Notes: generated by a model from the sequence alone, not told the origin. A stretch of DNA of 64,000 nt from Oceanimonas smirnovii ATCC BAA-899 (GCF_000381965.1 NZ_KB908455.1:62001-126000); one strand, 5' to 3'; positions 34,882 through 45,282 are shown, counted from the stretch's first letter. Program-made: numbers and translations.

Positions 34882-35841
34882 TCAGGAATGAAGTAATGTC
34901 TGCTGCAAACGATGCAGCCACTGGCTCAGCTGCAGGCCGGCATTGACCGGTCTGCCCTGCCCCGGCTGCAAACAACGGCGCAATTCCAGCAGCGCACTGT
35001 GCAGCTCATGCAGCTGCATGGGCCCCAGCTGCGCTATAAGCGCACTGTGCTGCCGGCAGTCAGCAAGTTTAAGTGGTGCCCGCACGCCAAGGGCGGTTTG
35101 CAGCGCATCCTGCAGCAACAGCTGCACCCATACCAGGTGCACCGGCTGTTCCTGCAGGCCCGCCTGCACCTTTTGCAGCCGGCCCGGCTGCTTGCCCAGA
35201 CCGGCCAGCTCGGCCAGCAAACTCAGGCGTTTGTCGTCGGTACCGGCACTCAGGTATTCCAGGGTCTGCAGTGGCGAACCCTGGTTCACACTCAGAGCCG
35301 AGGGGCTGGCCTGCACGCCCTGCTCATTCAGCCAGGCCAGCGCACTTTGCGTATCGGGCAGTGGCACCAGCCACTGCTGACAACGACTTATAAGCGTCGG
35401 CAGCAACCGCTCGGGCCGGGACGATACCAGAATCAGTGTGGCCTCGCCTGCCGGCTCTTCCAGCGTTTTCAGCAGCCCGTTGGCAGCGGCTTCGGTCATC
35501 AGCTCGGCCCGCTCGATAACGGCCACCTTGCCATGTCCCAGTCGCGCGCTTTCACTCATAATACGGCTGAGCTCGCGAATGGCATCAATGCCGATGCTGC
35601 GACCTTCCCGGCCCACTATATGCAGATCGGAATGACTGCCGGCGGCGGTGAGTTCACAGGCATGGCAGATGCCGCAAGGAGCATTACTTGTATGTTGGCA
35701 TAACAATGCGGTAGCCAGTTTTCCGGCCAGCACGCGCTTGCCCAGCCCCGCCATGCCCTTGATCAGCAGGCCATGGCCCAAATGCTGCTCTCGCACCGCC
35801 CGTTGCAGCGGCTGCCATACCGGGATCAGCCAGGGGTACAC
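34882..35841 (-). CDS. holB: DNA polymerase III delta' subunit
   Basis: A 319-residue clamp-loader subunit. AAA+ fold with [20 protein letters not shown] (modified P-loop; delta' does not hydrolyse ATP), zinc module CGICHACEL, sensor-like [28 protein letters not shown] and a C-terminal collar domain. It overlaps the tmk 3' end by 16 bases. Acts at the replication fork to load the beta clamp. Confidence 0.94.
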   Translation of the reverse strand: MYPWLIPVWQPLQRAVREQHLGHGLLIKGMAGLGKRVLAGKLATALLCQHTSNAPCGICHACELTAAGSHSDLHIVGREGRSIGIDAIRELSRIMSESARLGHGKVAVIERAELMTEAAANGLLKTLEEPAGEATLILVSSRPERLLPTLISRCQQWLVPLPDTQSALAWLNEQGVQASPSALSVNQGSPLQTLEYLSAGTDDKRLSLLAELAGLGKQPGRLQKVQAGLQEQPVHLVWVQLLLQDALQTALGVRAPLKLADCRQHSALIAQLGPMQLHELHSALLELRRCLQPGQGRPVNAGLQLSQWLHRLQQTLLHS

Positions 35842-36449
35842 AGACGTTGCTCCAGACAGGCCAGTACCCGTTCTTTTACCTGCTGCTCATTGCCACTGGC
35901 ATCTATCAGGTCACAGTTGGCATCGGCATGGGCCAGCTCAAGATAGCGGGCACGGGTGCGCTCAAAAAAGTCGATTTTTTCCTGCTCTATGCGGTCCAGC
36001 TCGCCTCGGTGGCGGGCCCGGGCCAGCCCCTGCGCCGGATCAATATCAAGGTAGAGAGTGAGATCCGGTTTAAAGTCTCCCAGCACCGCCTGTTTGATTT
36101 GAGTAATAAGGCCGGTGTCTATGCCCCGGCCTCCGCCCTGATAAGCCTGAGAAGACCAGTCATGCCTGTCTCCCACCACCCAGATACCGTCGGCCAGGGC
36201 CGGCTGAATCCGGTTTTTTACCAGCTGCACCCGGGCGGCATACATCAGCAGCAGCTCGGCTTCCATGGTGAGCGGCTCTTCATGCACCTCTTTTACCAGG
36301 GCACGCATTTTTTCGGCCAGCGGGGTACCACCGGGCTCGCGGGTGGTTATTACCCTGTGGCCTCTGGCTTCAAGCCAGCTCACCACATGGCGCTGCACCG
36401 TGCTTTTGCCGGCCCCTTCCAGCCCTTCAATTACTATAAAACGGCTCAT
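35826..36449 (-). CDS. tmk: Thymidylate kinase
   Basis: A 207-residue P-loop kinase converting dTMP to d[12 protein letters not shown] (P-loop), [15 protein letters not shown] (DRX-like region) and [17 protein letters not shown] (LID/substrate) are clear. Start at ATG 36449 is preferred to the GTG one codon earlier. It begins four bases after the mltG stop codon, in the conserved mltG-tmk-holB order. Confidence 0.95.
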   Translation of the reverse strand: MSRFIVIEGLEGAGKSTVQRHVVSWLEARGHRVITTREPGGTPLAEKMRALVKEVHEEPLTMEAELLLMYAARVQLVKNRIQPALADGIWVVGDRHDWSSQAYQGGGRGIDTGLITQIKQAVLGDFKPDLTLYLDIDPAQGLARARHRGELDRIEQEKIDFFERTRARYLELAHADANCDLIDASGNEQQVKERVLACLEQRLCTPG

Positions 36450-36452
36450 CAC

Positions 36453-37457
36453 TTACCTGTTCAGAATGTAGCGGCGCACAGCGTTGTTATGCTCACGCAA
36501 GGTGCGGGAAAAATGATGCCGGCCCTCACCCTTGGCCACAAAATAATAATATTTGCTCTTGGCCGGATTCAGCACGGCCTGAATGGCTTCCTGGCTGGGC
36601 ATGGCAATGGGAGTGGGCGGCAGACCGTCGATCACATAGGTGTTGTAGGGCGTATGCGCCTGCAGATCGCGCTTGCGGATGTTGCCGTCATAGTCGTCGC
36701 CCATGCCGTAAATCACGGTAGGATCCGTCTGCAACCGCATGCCACGGCGCAACCGGTTAATAAATACCGAGGCGATCAGCGGCCGCTCTTCGGCAATGCC
36801 GGTTTCCTTTTCAATAATGGACGCCAGGATCAGCGCCTCGTAGGGAGAGTCTACCGGCAGGTCGGGCTCACGGTTTTCCCAGGCATCCTGTAAAAACGTC
36901 TGCATATGGCCATAAGCACGCTCCAGCACATCATAGTCACTGTCGCCGGGTGTGTAGGTATAGGTTTCCGGTAAAAACAGCCCTTCCAGCTTGCTGTGCC
37001 CGGCCCCCAGACGTTCGGCCAGTTCGGCTTCGCTGACGCCCTCAAGCTCATGCTCCATGTACTCCGCGCTGGCCAGCTTGCCCAGCCAGTCGGACAGGCG
37101 CAGCCCTTCCACTAACGTCACGTTCAGCCGATACACATCTCCGTCTACAAAGGTGTTCAGGGCCTCACGCAGCGTGGTGTTGCCATCCAGCTTGTAGGTG
37201 CCCTGGCGCACAGCCGCCAGCTCAGGATGAAACTTCAGCCATAACCGGCGATGCAGCAGCGGCAGCTCCGGACTGAGCCGGCCGGCCAGTTGCAGGGCGG
37301 TCTCGCCTTTATGCACCACAAACAACGGATGCTCTCCCGGTGTGATGGTCAGATGTTCAATTTTCTGCCACTGGCTGTAGCCATAGCCGGCCAGGCCAGC
37401 TCCCGCCAGCACACCGGCCAGCAGAGTGCCTTTCACGGCGTTAATCAATTTGCTCAT
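36453..37457 (-). CDS. mltG: Endolytic peptidoglycan transglycosylase
   Basis: A 334-residue inner-membrane lytic transglycosylase (YceG). N-terminal membrane helix (about 8-26), a LysM-like region, then the YceG domain with the catalytic Glu in ILASIIEKETG and the motifs RLRRGMRLQTDPTVIYG and PYNTYVIDGLPPTPIAMPS. It releases nascent glycan strands at synthesis sites. It overlaps the pabC 3' end by 17 bases. Confidence 0.95.
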   Translation of the reverse strand: MSKLINAVKGTLLAGVLAGAGLAGYGYSQWQKIEHLTITPGEHPLFVVHKGETALQLAGRLSPELPLLHRRLWLKFHPELAAVRQGTYKLDGNTTLREALNTFVDGDVYRLNVTLVEGLRLSDWLGKLASAEYMEHELEGVSEAELAERLGAGHSKLEGLFLPETYTYTPGDSDYDVLERAYGHMQTFLQDAWENREPDLPVDSPYEALILASIIEKETGIAEERPLIASVFINRLRRGMRLQTDPTVIYGMGDDYDGNIRKRDLQAHTPYNTYVIDGLPPTPIAMPSQEAIQAVLNPAKSKYYYFVAKGEGRHHFSRTLREHNNAVRRYILNR

Positions 37458-38229
37458 ATTTGCGTTGCAGTGCTCTTGTCATGGAAAACGGCTGTTGCAG
37501 TGTCCGGCCGGCAAAGGTATGCACAGGCACCAGCCCCATCAGGGCATTGGTCAGCCAGATTTCATCCGCGTCATAAAGGGCGTCAAGGGGGGCATTCACT
37601 GTCTGTACCCGATCGCCCAGCTCATTTATTATCCAGGCACGCACAGTGCCATGCACGCCATTGGTGGCAAGCGCCGGAGTAAACACAGCATCATCCTTGC
37701 GCCAGAACAGATTGGCGGTCACTGCCTCCATAATAACGCCCGCATCGTTCAGCACCACGCCTTCATCAAGCCCGCGGTCTTCAAGCTCGGCCCTTAGCAA
37801 CACCTGCTCCAGCCGGTTGCTGGTTTTCAGTCCCGCCAGCAACGGCAAACTGCCAAGCCGGCCTTCACACAGGCCCAGCTCAATGCCCTGCTCGCGCCAG
37901 GCAAAATAATGCACGGGAAAAGACGAACAGTTCAAGGCAACCACGGTTTCCGTGCTGCCGGCAATACCATAGCCCCGGCCGCCGGCGCCGCGCAACAGGG
38001 TCAGGCGCACCACACGATCGCCTTCGTCGGGCAGGCGCGCAAGGGCGGCTTCCACGGCACTCCAGTCGGGCTCGGCCATGTGCAGCCGGCGGCAGGCTTT
38101 AATCAGCCGGGCCTTGTGCAATGGCCAGAGCCGCACCCGGCCCAGGTGCTGGTGCATGGTGGTGAAATGGCCGTCGCCGAGCATCCAGCCACGACTGGTG
38201 TTGTCTGAACTGCTGATAAAGGTCTGCAT
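37441..38229 (-). CDS. pabC: Aminodeoxychorismate lyase
   Basis: A 262-residue fold-type IV PLP enzyme that forms p-aminobenzoate (folate pathway) from aminodeoxychorismate. Visible family features: FTTMHQHLGRVRLWPLHKARL at the N terminus, LTLLRGAGGRGYG with the usual R-G, LEDRGLDEGVVLNDAGVIMEAVTANLFW, and the terminal EIWLTNALMGLVPV. It lies between the fabF terminator and mltG, the standard gammaproteobacterial location. Confidence 0.92.
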   Translation of the reverse strand: MQTFISSSDNTSRGWMLGDGHFTTMHQHLGRVRLWPLHKARLIKACRRLHMAEPDWSAVEAALARLPDEGDRVVRLTLLRGAGGRGYGIAGSTETVVALNCSSFPVHYFAWREQGIELGLCEGRLGSLPLLAGLKTSNRLEQVLLRAELEDRGLDEGVVLNDAGVIMEAVTANLFWRKDDAVFTPALATNGVHGTVRAWIINELGDRVQTVNAPLDALYDADEIWLTNALMGLVPVHTFAGRTLQQPFSMTRALQRKYEQID

Positions 38230-38240
38230 AATACCGTTAT

Positions 38241-38266
38241 AAAAAAGCCCGGCACATGGCCGGGCT
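38241..38266 (-). terminator. Terminator after fabF
   Basis: Stem AGCCCGGC/GCCGGGCT followed on the minus strand by TTTTTT, 20 bases after the fabF stop codon. It should end the yceD-to-fabF transcript, so pabC-mltG-tmk-holB-ycfH needs readthrough or its own promoter. Confidence 0.85.
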
Positions 38267-38285
38267 GTTTATGGCCGAAGGGCCA

Positions 38286-39527
38286 TTATATGCGCTTGAA
38301 GATCAATGAGCCATTAGTGCCGCCAAACCCAAAAGAGTTGGACAGGGCATATTCGAACTCACCCTTCTTCGCCTGGTGCGGTACCAGATCCAGATCGCAT
38401 TCATCATCCGGGTTGTCCAGATTGATGGTGGGCGGTGCAATCTGATCACGCAGCGCCAGCACGGTAATAATGGCTTCAATGGCACCGGCAGCACCCAGCA
38501 GATGACCGGTCATTGATTTGGTGGAGCTGACCATCAGTTTGCCTGCCTGCTCACCGAATACCTTTTTCACCGCTTTCAGCTCGGCCACATCACCCAGCGG
38601 CGTGGAGGTGCCGTGAGCATTGATGTAACCCACCAGCGCCGGATCCAGATTGGCGTCGCGCAGGGCATTGGCCATGGCCGCTGCAGCACCGCTGCCGTCA
38701 TCGGGCGGAGCCGTCATATGGTGTGCATCGCCGCTCATGCCAAAGCCAACCAGCTCGGCATAAATGGTGGCACCACGGGCCTTGGCGTGTTCATATTCTT
38801 CCAGCATGACCACACCGGCGCCGTCGCCCAGCACAAAACCATCACGATCCTTGTCCCAGGGGCGGCTTGCCTTTTGCGGCTCGTCGTTGCGGGTAGAGAG
38901 CGCACGGGCCGCAGCAAAACCACCCATGCCCATGGGCGTGGAGGCCTTTTCGGTGCCGCCGGCCAGCATGGCATCGGCATCACCGTAAGCAATCATGCGG
39001 GCTGCCAGACCAATGCTGTGCGTACCAGTGGTACAGGCGGTGGTGGCGGCAATATTGGGACCGCGCAGGCCCTTCATGATCGACAAATGGCCGGATACCA
39101 TATTGATAATGGTGGACGGCACAAAGAAGGGACTCAGCTTGCGCGGACCGCTCTTCATCAGGTTGGTATGATTTTGTTCAATCAGACCCAGACCACCAAT
39201 ACCCGAGCCGATGGACACACCCACGCGATCGGCGTTGGCGTCTGTAATTTTCAGTCCGGCATCAGCAAAGGCCTGCAAGCCTGCTGCTATACCGTACTGA
39301 ATAAACAGATCCATTTTGCGGGCTTCTTTTTTGGCTATGCCATGCGCTTCCGGGTCAAAATCCTTGACCAGGCCGGCAAACTTGGTGGTGTAATCGGTAG
39401 TATCAAAATGATCGATATTGGTAATGCCGCTTTGACCTGCCAGCAGGGCCTGCCAGCTGGCATCGACCGAATTTCCGACAGGAGAGAGCATACCGAGGCC
39501 AGTCACCACGACTCTGCGTTTTGACAC
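38286..39527 (-). CDS. fabF: 3-oxoacyl-ACP synthase II (KAS II)
   Basis: A 413-residue thiolase-fold condensing enzyme for fatty-acid elongation. Catalytic Cys in [13 protein letters not shown] and the two His in [11 protein letters not shown] and [14 protein letters not shown] form the Cys-His-His triad. Begins [20 protein letters not shown]. Separated from acpP by a hairpin that may attenuate transcription. Confidence 0.97.
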   Translation of the reverse strand: MSKRRVVVTGLGMLSPVGNSVDASWQALLAGQSGITNIDHFDTTDYTTKFAGLVKDFDPEAHGIAKKEARKMDLFIQYGIAAGLQAFADAGLKITDANADRVGVSIGSGIGGLGLIEQNHTNLMKSGPRKLSPFFVPSTIINMVSGHLSIMKGLRGPNIAATTACTTGTHSIGLAARMIAYGDADAMLAGGTEKASTPMGMGGFAAARALSTRNDEPQKASRPWDKDRDGFVLGDGAGVVMLEEYEHAKARGATIYAELVGFGMSGDAHHMTAPPDDGSGAAAAMANALRDANLDPALVGYINAHGTSTPLGDVAELKAVKKVFGEQAGKLMVSSTKSMTGHLLGAAGAIEAIITVLALRDQIAPPTINLDNPDDECDLDLVPHQAKKGEFEYALSNSFGFGGTNGSLIFKRI

Positions 39528-39564
39528 AGGAGCGCCTCCGAATGGGGGTTAAACAAGAAAATAA

Positions 39565-39588
39565 CCGAAGTGGCGGGCGCCACTCCGG
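39565..39588 (-). terminator. Hairpin between acpP and fabF (possible attenuator)
   Basis: Stem CCGGAGTGGCG/CGCCACTTCGG (one G-U type mismatch) followed on the minus strand by TTATTTTCTTGTTT. The loose U tract suggests partial termination, which would give more acpP than fabF mRNA, as ACP is needed in large amounts. Confidence 0.65.
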
Positions 39589-39598
39589 TACAGGTTTG

Positions 39599-39835
39599 TT
39601 ATTCCTGGTTGGCGTTGATGTAGTCGATCGCAGCCTGAACGGTGGTGATCTTCTCCGCTTCCTCGTCAGGAATCTCGGTGTCAAACTCTTCTTCCAGAGC
39701 CATTACCAGTTCAACGGTATCCAGGGAATCCGCGCCCAGATCATCAACGAAAGAAGCTTCAGATTTAACTTCTTCTTCTTTAACACCCAGTTGTTCTACG
39801 ATGATTTTCTTTACGCGTTCTTCAATGTTGCTCAT
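39599..39835 (-). CDS. acpP: Acyl carrier protein
   Basis: A 78-residue acidic carrier protein, nearly identical in pattern to E. coli [21 protein letters not shown] at the start and [19 protein letters not shown], where S37 takes the 4'-phosphopantetheine. It shuttles acyl chains among the neighbouring Fab enzymes. Confidence 0.98.
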   Translation of the reverse strand: MSNIEERVKKIIVEQLGVKEEEVKSEASFVDDLGADSLDTVELVMALEEEFDTEIPDEEAEKITTVQAAIDYINANQE

Positions 39836-39993
39836 GACCAGTATTTTCCTTTAGAAATACGCAAGTGCGTGTCGTTGCGGTAGTGTATAAAAATAACCGT
39901 CGTTTGCAAGCCTGTTTGGGGCTGGTCTAACCAGAATTTACCCCTAAAACGGCGCATTTTCCGCCAAACAGATGCTAACCGAGGTGATTTTCA

Positions 39994-40728
39994 TCACACC
40001 ATGTACATGCCGCCGTTAACGTGCAGCGTTTCGCCGGTAATGTAACCAGCTTCATCCGACGCCAAAAAGGCCACGGCGGATGCAATCTCTTTGGGGTCGC
40101 CCAGGCGCTGAGCCGGAACTTGTGACAAGATACCGGCTCGTTGTTCGTCATTCAATGCGCGCGTCATGTCTGTTTCAATAAAACCGGGAGAAACCACATT
40201 AACGGTAATGCCGCGGGACGCCACTTCACGGCCCAGGGACTTGCTGAAACCAATCAGACCGGCTTTGGCAGCCGCATAGTTGGCCTGGCCGGCGTTGCCC
40301 ATGGTGCCTACCACGGAGCCGATGGTCACAATACGACCGTAGCGCTTTTTCATCATGGTGCGCAGCACTGCCTTGGACAGGCGGAACACGGACGTGAGGT
40401 TGGTGTCGAGAATATCCTGCCACTCGTCTTCTTTCATGCGCATCATCAGATTATCGCGGGTGATACCGGCGTTGTTCACCAGTACGTCGATATCACCAAA
40501 ACGCTCCTTGATGGTGCCAAGCGTGGCTTCCAGTGACGCCGGATCAGTGACGTTCAGTACCAGACCGGTACCCTTGTCGCCCAGATAGGCGCTGATCGCC
40601 TCAGCACCCTTGTCGCTGGTGGCAGTGCCGATGACGGTGGCACCGCGTTCTGCGAACAGTTCGGCGGTGGCACGACCAATGCCGCGGCTGGCACCGGTGA
40701 CCAGCACTACTTTACCGGAAAAACTCAT
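39994..40728 (-). CDS. fabG: 3-oxoacyl-ACP reductase
   Basis: A 244-residue short-chain dehydrogenase that reduces beta-ketoacyl-ACP with NADPH. VTGASRGIGRATAELF (cofactor loop), LVNNAGITRDNLM, and the Ser-Tyr-Lys triad with YAAAKAGLIGFSK are present; VSPGFIETDMT follows. ATG 40728 has AAGGAG five bases ahead; the GTG two codons earlier is less likely. Confidence 0.97.
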   Translation of the reverse strand: MSFSGKVVLVTGASRGIGRATAELFAERGATVIGTATSDKGAEAISAYLGDKGTGLVLNVTDPASLEATLGTIKERFGDIDVLVNNAGITRDNLMMRMKEDEWQDILDTNLTSVFRLSKAVLRTMMKKRYGRIVTIGSVVGTMGNAGQANYAAAKAGLIGFSKSLGREVASRGITVNVVSPGFIETDMTRALNDEQRAGILSQVPAQRLGDPKEIASAVAFLASDEAGYITGETLHVNGGMYMV

Positions 40729-40768
40729 ATTCACTCCTTTATCAGGGGTTTAAACCAATTGCATTCTG

Positions 40769-40800
40769 GTCATTCCGGACTCTGGCTTTCGCCAGAGTGA
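40769..40800. repeat. REP-like hairpin between fabD and fabG
   Basis: ACTCTGGC-TTTC-GCCAGAGT (40779-40798) with GTCATTCC on one side and GACGAC on the other. The same organisation (GTCA + stem + GCGAAAGC-type loop + TCC) occurs at 5608-5632, so this looks like a dispersed REP-type element. Confidence 0.6.
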
Positions 40801-40828
40801 CGACAGAAAGCGACCAGGCAGATTGGCA

Positions 40829-41767
40829 TTACAGACCGTTAACGGCAGTCAGGGCTTTTTCCAGGCTGGCGTCGTCGTTCACGGCAACGCCTTCCACCCG
40901 CTTGTCGATGCGTTTGGCCAGGCCGGTGAGCACCTTGCCCGGCCCCACTTCCAGCGCCAGAGTCACACCCTGCTCCGCCATGGTCTCCACGGTTTCAGTC
41001 CAGCGTACCGGGCTGTACAACTGGCGCACCAGTGCCTCTTTAATGGCAGCAGGATCGGTTTCGGGCGTTACATCCACGTTGTTGATCACGGGCACCACAG
41101 GCGCATTAAAACTCATGCCGCTGAGGGTTTCTGCCAGCTTGTCGGCGGCAGGCTGCATCAGCGCGCAGTGAGACGGCACACTTACCGGCAACGGCAGCGC
41201 ACGTTTGGCGCCACTTTCTTTCATCAGCGCATTGGCACGCTCTACTGCGGCCTTGTTACCGGCAATCACCACCTGACCCGGTGAGTTGAAGTTTACTGCC
41301 GACACCACCTCGCCTTCTGCTGCTTTTTCGCAGTTGGCAATAATAGTGTCATTATCCAGGCCGATAATGGCCGACATGGCACCGGTGCCTTCGGGCACGG
41401 CATCCTGCATCAGCTTGCCGCGCAGCTCTACCAGTTTCACACCGTCGGCCAGGCTGAGCACACCGGCACACACCAGGGCGGAATATTCGCCCAGGCTATG
41501 CCCGGCCATCACCGCAGGCTGTGCCCCGCCCTGCTGCTGCCACAGACGATAAAGCGCGACCGAGGCGGTGAGCAGCGCCGGCTGAGTGCGCCAGGTTTTA
41601 TTCAGCTCTTCGGCCGGACCGTTCAGTACCAGATCCGCCACATTATAGCCCAGAGCGTCGGATGCCTCGGCAAAGGTGGTTTGCACTATTTCGTGATTGG
41701 CCAGCACATCGGCCAGCATGCCAATGGTCTGGGATCCCTGTCCGGGAAAGGTAATGGCAAAAGACAT
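40829..41767 (-). CDS. fabD: Malonyl-CoA:ACP transacylase
   Basis: A 312-residue acyltransferase. FPGQGSQTIGML at the start, nucleophile Ser in MAGHSLGEYSALVCAG, Arg in LVELRGKLMQ and catalytic His in VSVPSHCALMQPA. It loads malonyl groups onto ACP. Standard position between fabH and fabG. Confidence 0.97.
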   Translation of the reverse strand: MSFAITFPGQGSQTIGMLADVLANHEIVQTTFAEASDALGYNVADLVLNGPAEELNKTWRTQPALLTASVALYRLWQQQGGAQPAVMAGHSLGEYSALVCAGVLSLADGVKLVELRGKLMQDAVPEGTGAMSAIIGLDNDTIIANCEKAAEGEVVSAVNFNSPGQVVIAGNKAAVERANALMKESGAKRALPLPVSVPSHCALMQPAADKLAETLSGMSFNAPVVPVINNVDVTPETDPAAIKEALVRQLYSPVRWTETVETMAEQGVTLALEVGPGKVLTGLAKRIDKRVEGVAVNDDASLEKALTAVNGL

Positions 41768-41778
41768 GAAATTTCCTC

Positions 41779-42738
41779 TTAAAAACGAACCAGGGCCGAG
41801 CCCCAGGCAAAACCGCCGCCAAAGGCTTCCAGCAGCACCAGATGGCCACGCTGAATGCGACCGTCACGCACGCCTTCATCCAGCGCGATGGGCACACTGG
41901 CCGCTGAAGTGTTACCGTGCTTGTCGAGGGTCAGGATCACGCTGTCCAGCGACATGCCCAGCTTGCGGGCGGTGGCGTTAATAATGCGGTAGTTGGCCTG
42001 ATGGGGCACCAGCCAGTCGAGTTCCGACTTATCGATGCCGTTGGCTTCAAGGGTCTGAATTACGATGTCGCTCAGGCGGGACACGGCCACCTTGAACACT
42101 TCATTGCCTTTCATGTGCATGTAGGCGTTCATTTCGGAGCCGGACACACCACGCTGGCGGTGCGGCAGCTTGAGCAGCTCGCCATAGGCACCATCGGCAT
42201 GCAGATGAGTAGACAGAATGCCCGGCTCTTCGCTGGCACCCAGCACAACAGCACCGGCACCGTCACCAAACAGAATAATGGTGGATCTGTCTTCCGGGTC
42301 ACACATGCGCGACAGCGCATCGGCACCAATCACCAGCACATGGCGGGCCGCGCCGCTTTTAATAAATTGATCCGCCACGCTCAGGGCGTAGCTGAAGCCG
42401 GCACAGGCTGCGGCCAGATCAAAGGCCGGAATGCCGGGCACATTAAGCAGAGCCTGCACTTCACAGGCGGCAGCCGGAAAGGCATTGTCGGCACTGGTGG
42501 TAGCCAGCACTATCATGTCGAGCTGCTGCGCTTCAATGCCGGCGGCATCCAGTGCGCGCAGGGCAGCACCATAAGACATGGTGGCCACGGTTTCTTCGGC
42601 ACCGGCAATGCGACGCTCGCGAATGCCGGTGCGTTCAACAATCCACTGATCGCTGGTTTCTACCATTCTTTCCAGGTCGGCGTTGGTACGCACACCCTGA
42701 GGCAGGTAGCTGCCGGTTCCCAAAATTTTACTGTTCAT
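41779..42738 (-). CDS. fabH: 3-oxoacyl-ACP synthase III (KAS III)
   Basis: A 319-residue condensing enzyme that starts fatty-acid synthesis from acetyl-CoA and malonyl-ACP. Catalytic Cys in [14 protein letters not shown], His in [11 protein letters not shown] and Asn in [12 protein letters not shown]. Begins [13 protein letters not shown]. Five bases follow the plsX stop. Confidence 0.97.
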   Translation of the reverse strand: MNSKILGTGSYLPQGVRTNADLERMVETSDQWIVERTGIRERRIAGAEETVATMSYGAALRALDAAGIEAQQLDMIVLATTSADNAFPAAACEVQALLNVPGIPAFDLAAACAGFSYALSVADQFIKSGAARHVLVIGADALSRMCDPEDRSTIILFGDGAGAVVLGASEEPGILSTHLHADGAYGELLKLPHRQRGVSGSEMNAYMHMKGNEVFKVAVSRLSDIVIQTLEANGIDKSELDWLVPHQANYRIINATARKLGMSLDSVILTLDKHGNTSAASVPIALDEGVRDGRIQRGHLVLLEAFGGGFAWGSALVRF

Positions 42739-42743
42739 AGGCG

Positions 42744-43754
42744 TTATCTTGCGTGACTGTCCTGAGGGGCAGTATCAAAAAGATGCGCGATTTTGGCGGG
42801 CAACTGATGCTCGGTTTCGGCAACAGCCTGCAAAATCGCATTCAAGAAGGCGGGTGATCCTGCGCTCCCGTGGCTTTTTACCACACTGGAACGTAATCCT
42901 ATCAGACTGGCCCCATTATACTGGTCCGGGTTCAGGTGAGAAAGCCGGCGCTTGAGCCAGGTGCCCAGCAACCGCCACCAGAACCCGCGCTTTTTTCCCG
43001 CACCCAGCAGCAGCCGGGCGACTCCTTCACTGGTTTTGAGCGCCACATTACCAACAAAGCCATCACACACAATGACTTCCGCGGTGCCGGCAAACAGGTC
43101 GTTGCCTTCGATATAGCCCTGATAATTCAGTGCCGGCAGTGCTTTCAGCCGGCGGGCAGCCTGGCGCACCGCTTCATAACCCTTGTTGGACTCGGCTCCC
43201 ACGTTCAACAGCATGACACGGGGCTTCTGCTGCGACAACACATGCCGCGCCACCGCATCTCCCATCAGCGCAAACTGCACCAGTTGCTCAGTGTCACAGC
43301 ACACATTGGCTCCCACATCCAGCAACAGCGCATGGCTGCCATCGGCCTGAGGCAGGCGGGTGATCAGTGCCGGCCGGTCGACACCGGGCAGGGTCTGCAC
43401 CACGTTAATGGCCATGGCCATGAGTGCACCTGTATTGCCGCCGCTCACACAGGCCTGAGCCTCGCCGCTGGCCAGCGCATTCAGTGCCTGGCACATGGAG
43501 GAATCAGACAGATGACGCAGGGCAAAGCCCGCTTTGTGCTCGTTGGTAACCTGCTGGGTACAATAATGCACCCGCACCCGCTGATGAGCGGTCAGGTTAC
43601 ATCGTTCAAGCCAGGGAAGTAGCGCCGCGCGGGACCCGAACACATGCAGGTGAAGGTCGGGTAGAAGCGACAGTGCCTGCGCGGCGGCAGGCACTGTAAC
43701 CGGAGGGCCAAAGTCGCCCCCCATCATATCAAGCGCAACGGTCAGCTGCGGCAA
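42744..43754 (-). CDS. plsX: Phosphate acyltransferase
   Basis: A 336-residue PlsX that converts acyl-ACP to acyl-phosphate for phospholipid synthesis. It begins [13 protein letters not shown]; later motifs [28 protein letters not shown] and [17 protein letters not shown] are characteristic. Directly downstream of rpmF, the usual order. Confidence 0.96.
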   Translation of the reverse strand: MPQLTVALDMMGGDFGPPVTVPAAAQALSLLPDLHLHVFGSRAALLPWLERCNLTAHQRVRVHYCTQQVTNEHKAGFALRHLSDSSMCQALNALASGEAQACVSGGNTGALMAMAINVVQTLPGVDRPALITRLPQADGSHALLLDVGANVCCDTEQLVQFALMGDAVARHVLSQQKPRVMLLNVGAESNKGYEAVRQAARRLKALPALNYQGYIEGNDLFAGTAEVIVCDGFVGNVALKTSEGVARLLLGAGKKRGFWWRLLGTWLKRRLSHLNPDQYNGASLIGLRSSVVKSHGSAGSPAFLNAILQAVAETEHQLPAKIAHLFDTAPQDSHAR

Positions 43755-43765
43755 GAGAATAATCC

Positions 43766-43936
43766 TTACTTAGCGATTACCTTCTGGCCACGGTAGAAAC
43801 CATCGGCGGTCACGTGGTGACGACGATGAGTTTCGCCAGTGGTCTGGTCTACAGACAGGCTGGCAGTGCTCAGAGCATCGTGTGAACGACGCATACCACG
43901 CTTGGAACGGGTTTTACGGTTCTGTTGTACGGCCAT
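43766..43936 (-). CDS. rpmF: Ribosomal protein bL32
   Basis: A 56-residue protein beginning [20 protein letters not shown] and ending [11 protein letters not shown]. The short N-terminal basic segment and the [11 protein letters not shown] pattern match bL32; the zinc cysteines of some homologues are absent, as in E. coli. It lies between yceD and plsX in the conserved order. Confidence 0.97.
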   Translation of the reverse strand: MAVQQNRKTRSKRGMRRSHDALSTASLSVDQTTGETHRRHHVTADGFYRGQKVIAK

Positions 43937-43957
43937 TTGACCTAACTCCTAAATCAG

Positions 43958-44479
43958 TTACTTTCGTTTCAGCTCTTCCAGAATGGCGAAAGGGTTCGAA
44001 CGCTCTTCGGCTTCGGGAATATCACCATAGCTCAGATCAAACTTGCCTTCGGCACAACGCTCATTTTCATGAGCGGGTACCAGCGGCAGGGCAAGGATGA
44101 GTTCATCCTCAATGGTCTGCGCCAGATTAATTTCTCCGAATTCATCGGCCTCAAACGTTTCGTACTCTTCCGGCAGCTCCGGCGCCTCGGCATTCTCACG
44201 CAAAGGCGTGTACGTAAACTCGGACTCTATGGTGGTGTCGAACATCTCATTGCAGCGCTGGCACTGAAGGGTAACGTGCACGCCGGCTTTACCGGACATG
44301 ATGCGCAACCCCTGGGCATCAATGCCAAAGGTGAGAGAAACGTCGATATCACCATGGATACCTTGGGTAGACTCCGCCAGTCTGGGCATCAGCTCTGCGG
44401 CAAACACGCCCTGATAATCCAGGCGTTTATTGGCGCAGCGAACGGGGTCAACCTTGATGGGCAACTTTACCTTTTCCAT
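43958..44479 (-). CDS. yceD: YceD (DUF177) protein, 23S rRNA accumulation factor
   Basis: A 173-residue DUF177 protein. It has CQRCNEMFDTTIESEFTYTP, the Cys-x-x-Cys metal-like motif of the family, and the acidic stretch LPEEYETFEADEFGEINLAQ. Plant and bacterial homologues are linked to 23S rRNA processing. Always upstream of rpmF; 21 bases separate them here. The upstream gap to yceF (44480-44623) contains the divergent promoters. Confidence 0.92.
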   Translation of the reverse strand: MEKVKLPIKVDPVRCANKRLDYQGVFAAELMPRLAESTQGIHGDIDVSLTFGIDAQGLRIMSGKAGVHVTLQCQRCNEMFDTTIESEFTYTPLRENAEAPELPEEYETFEADEFGEINLAQTIEDELILALPLVPAHENERCAEGKFDLSYGDIPEAEERSNPFAILEELKRK

Positions 44480-44623
44480 AAGGCGCGCATATTATAGCGC
44501 GTCTGCTGTGGAGTCAAAGAGAAATTGACTTTCCTACGCATAACAGGGGTTTGTGCGCAGCCTGTTGCTCCGGGTAAAATGGCTGCACCTTAATATTCAC
44601 GTGATCATCACTTGTTACTTGTT

Positions 44624-45202
44624 ATGCCACCGCTTATTCTTGCCTCTTCTTCCTCTTATCGCCGTGCTCTGCTGGAGCGGCTGGGCCTGCCTTTTTCCTG
44701 CCACAGCCCGAATATTGATGAAACACCCCAGCACGGTGAAAGCGCCGACGCGCTGGCCCTGCGGCTGGCTCAGCAAAAAGCCGCCGCTGTGGCTGAGTAT
44801 TATAAAGAAGGCCTGGTGATCGGCTCGGATCAGGTGTGCGTAAACGGCAATCAGCTGCTGGGCAAACCCGGCACCACAGACAATGCCCGCCGCCAGCTGC
44901 TGGCGGCCTCGGGCAAAACCGTCACCTTTTATACCGGCCTGTGCGTGCACGACTGCGCCACCGGCAGACAGACTTCGATGGTGGAACCCTTTCGTGTGCA
45001 CTTTCGCCGGCTGACCGAGAGCCAGATTGACCGCTACCTGGAAAAAGAGCCGGCGCTCGACTGTGCCGGTGCCTTTAAGTGCGAGGGCCTTGGCATCAGT
45101 CTGTTCGAGCGCATGGACGGCCGCGATCCCAACAGCCTGGTGGGCCTGCCACTGATTGCCCTTATCGACCTGCTGGCGGAATTTGGTGTGGAGGTGCCTT
45201 GA
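44624..45202 (+). CDS. yceF: Maf-family nucleotide pyrophosphatase
   Basis: A 192-residue Maf protein starting MPPLILASSSSYRRALLERL with the substrate-binding SSS-x-x-R, then GSDQVCVNGNQLLGKP (Asp) and AFKCEGLGISLFERMDG. Maf YceF hydrolyses m7GTP-type modified nucleotides as a housecleaning enzyme. An upstream TTG (44612) is in frame but ATG 44624 fits the family start. Confidence 0.93.
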   Translation: MPPLILASSSSYRRALLERLGLPFSCHSPNIDETPQHGESADALALRLAQQKAAAVAEYYKEGLVIGSDQVCVNGNQLLGKPGTTDNARRQLLAASGKTVTFYTGLCVHDCATGRQTSMVEPFRVHFRRLTESQIDRYLEKEPALDCAGAFKCEGLGISLFERMDGRDPNSLVGLPLIALIDLLAEFGVEVP

Positions 45203-45205
45203 TTC

Positions 45206-45231
45206 GTGAGGAGTGAGGAGTGAGGAGTGAG
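45206..45231. repeat. 7-bp tandem repeat downstream of yceF
   Basis: GTGAGGA is repeated three times plus GTGAG just after the yceF stop codon. Located in the 80-base convergent gap between yceF and the HAD gene. Confidence 0.85.
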
Positions 45232-45282
45232 CACAGTCCACAATGGACAATCATCTCCCTTCACCTACAACCCCTCACTGTT

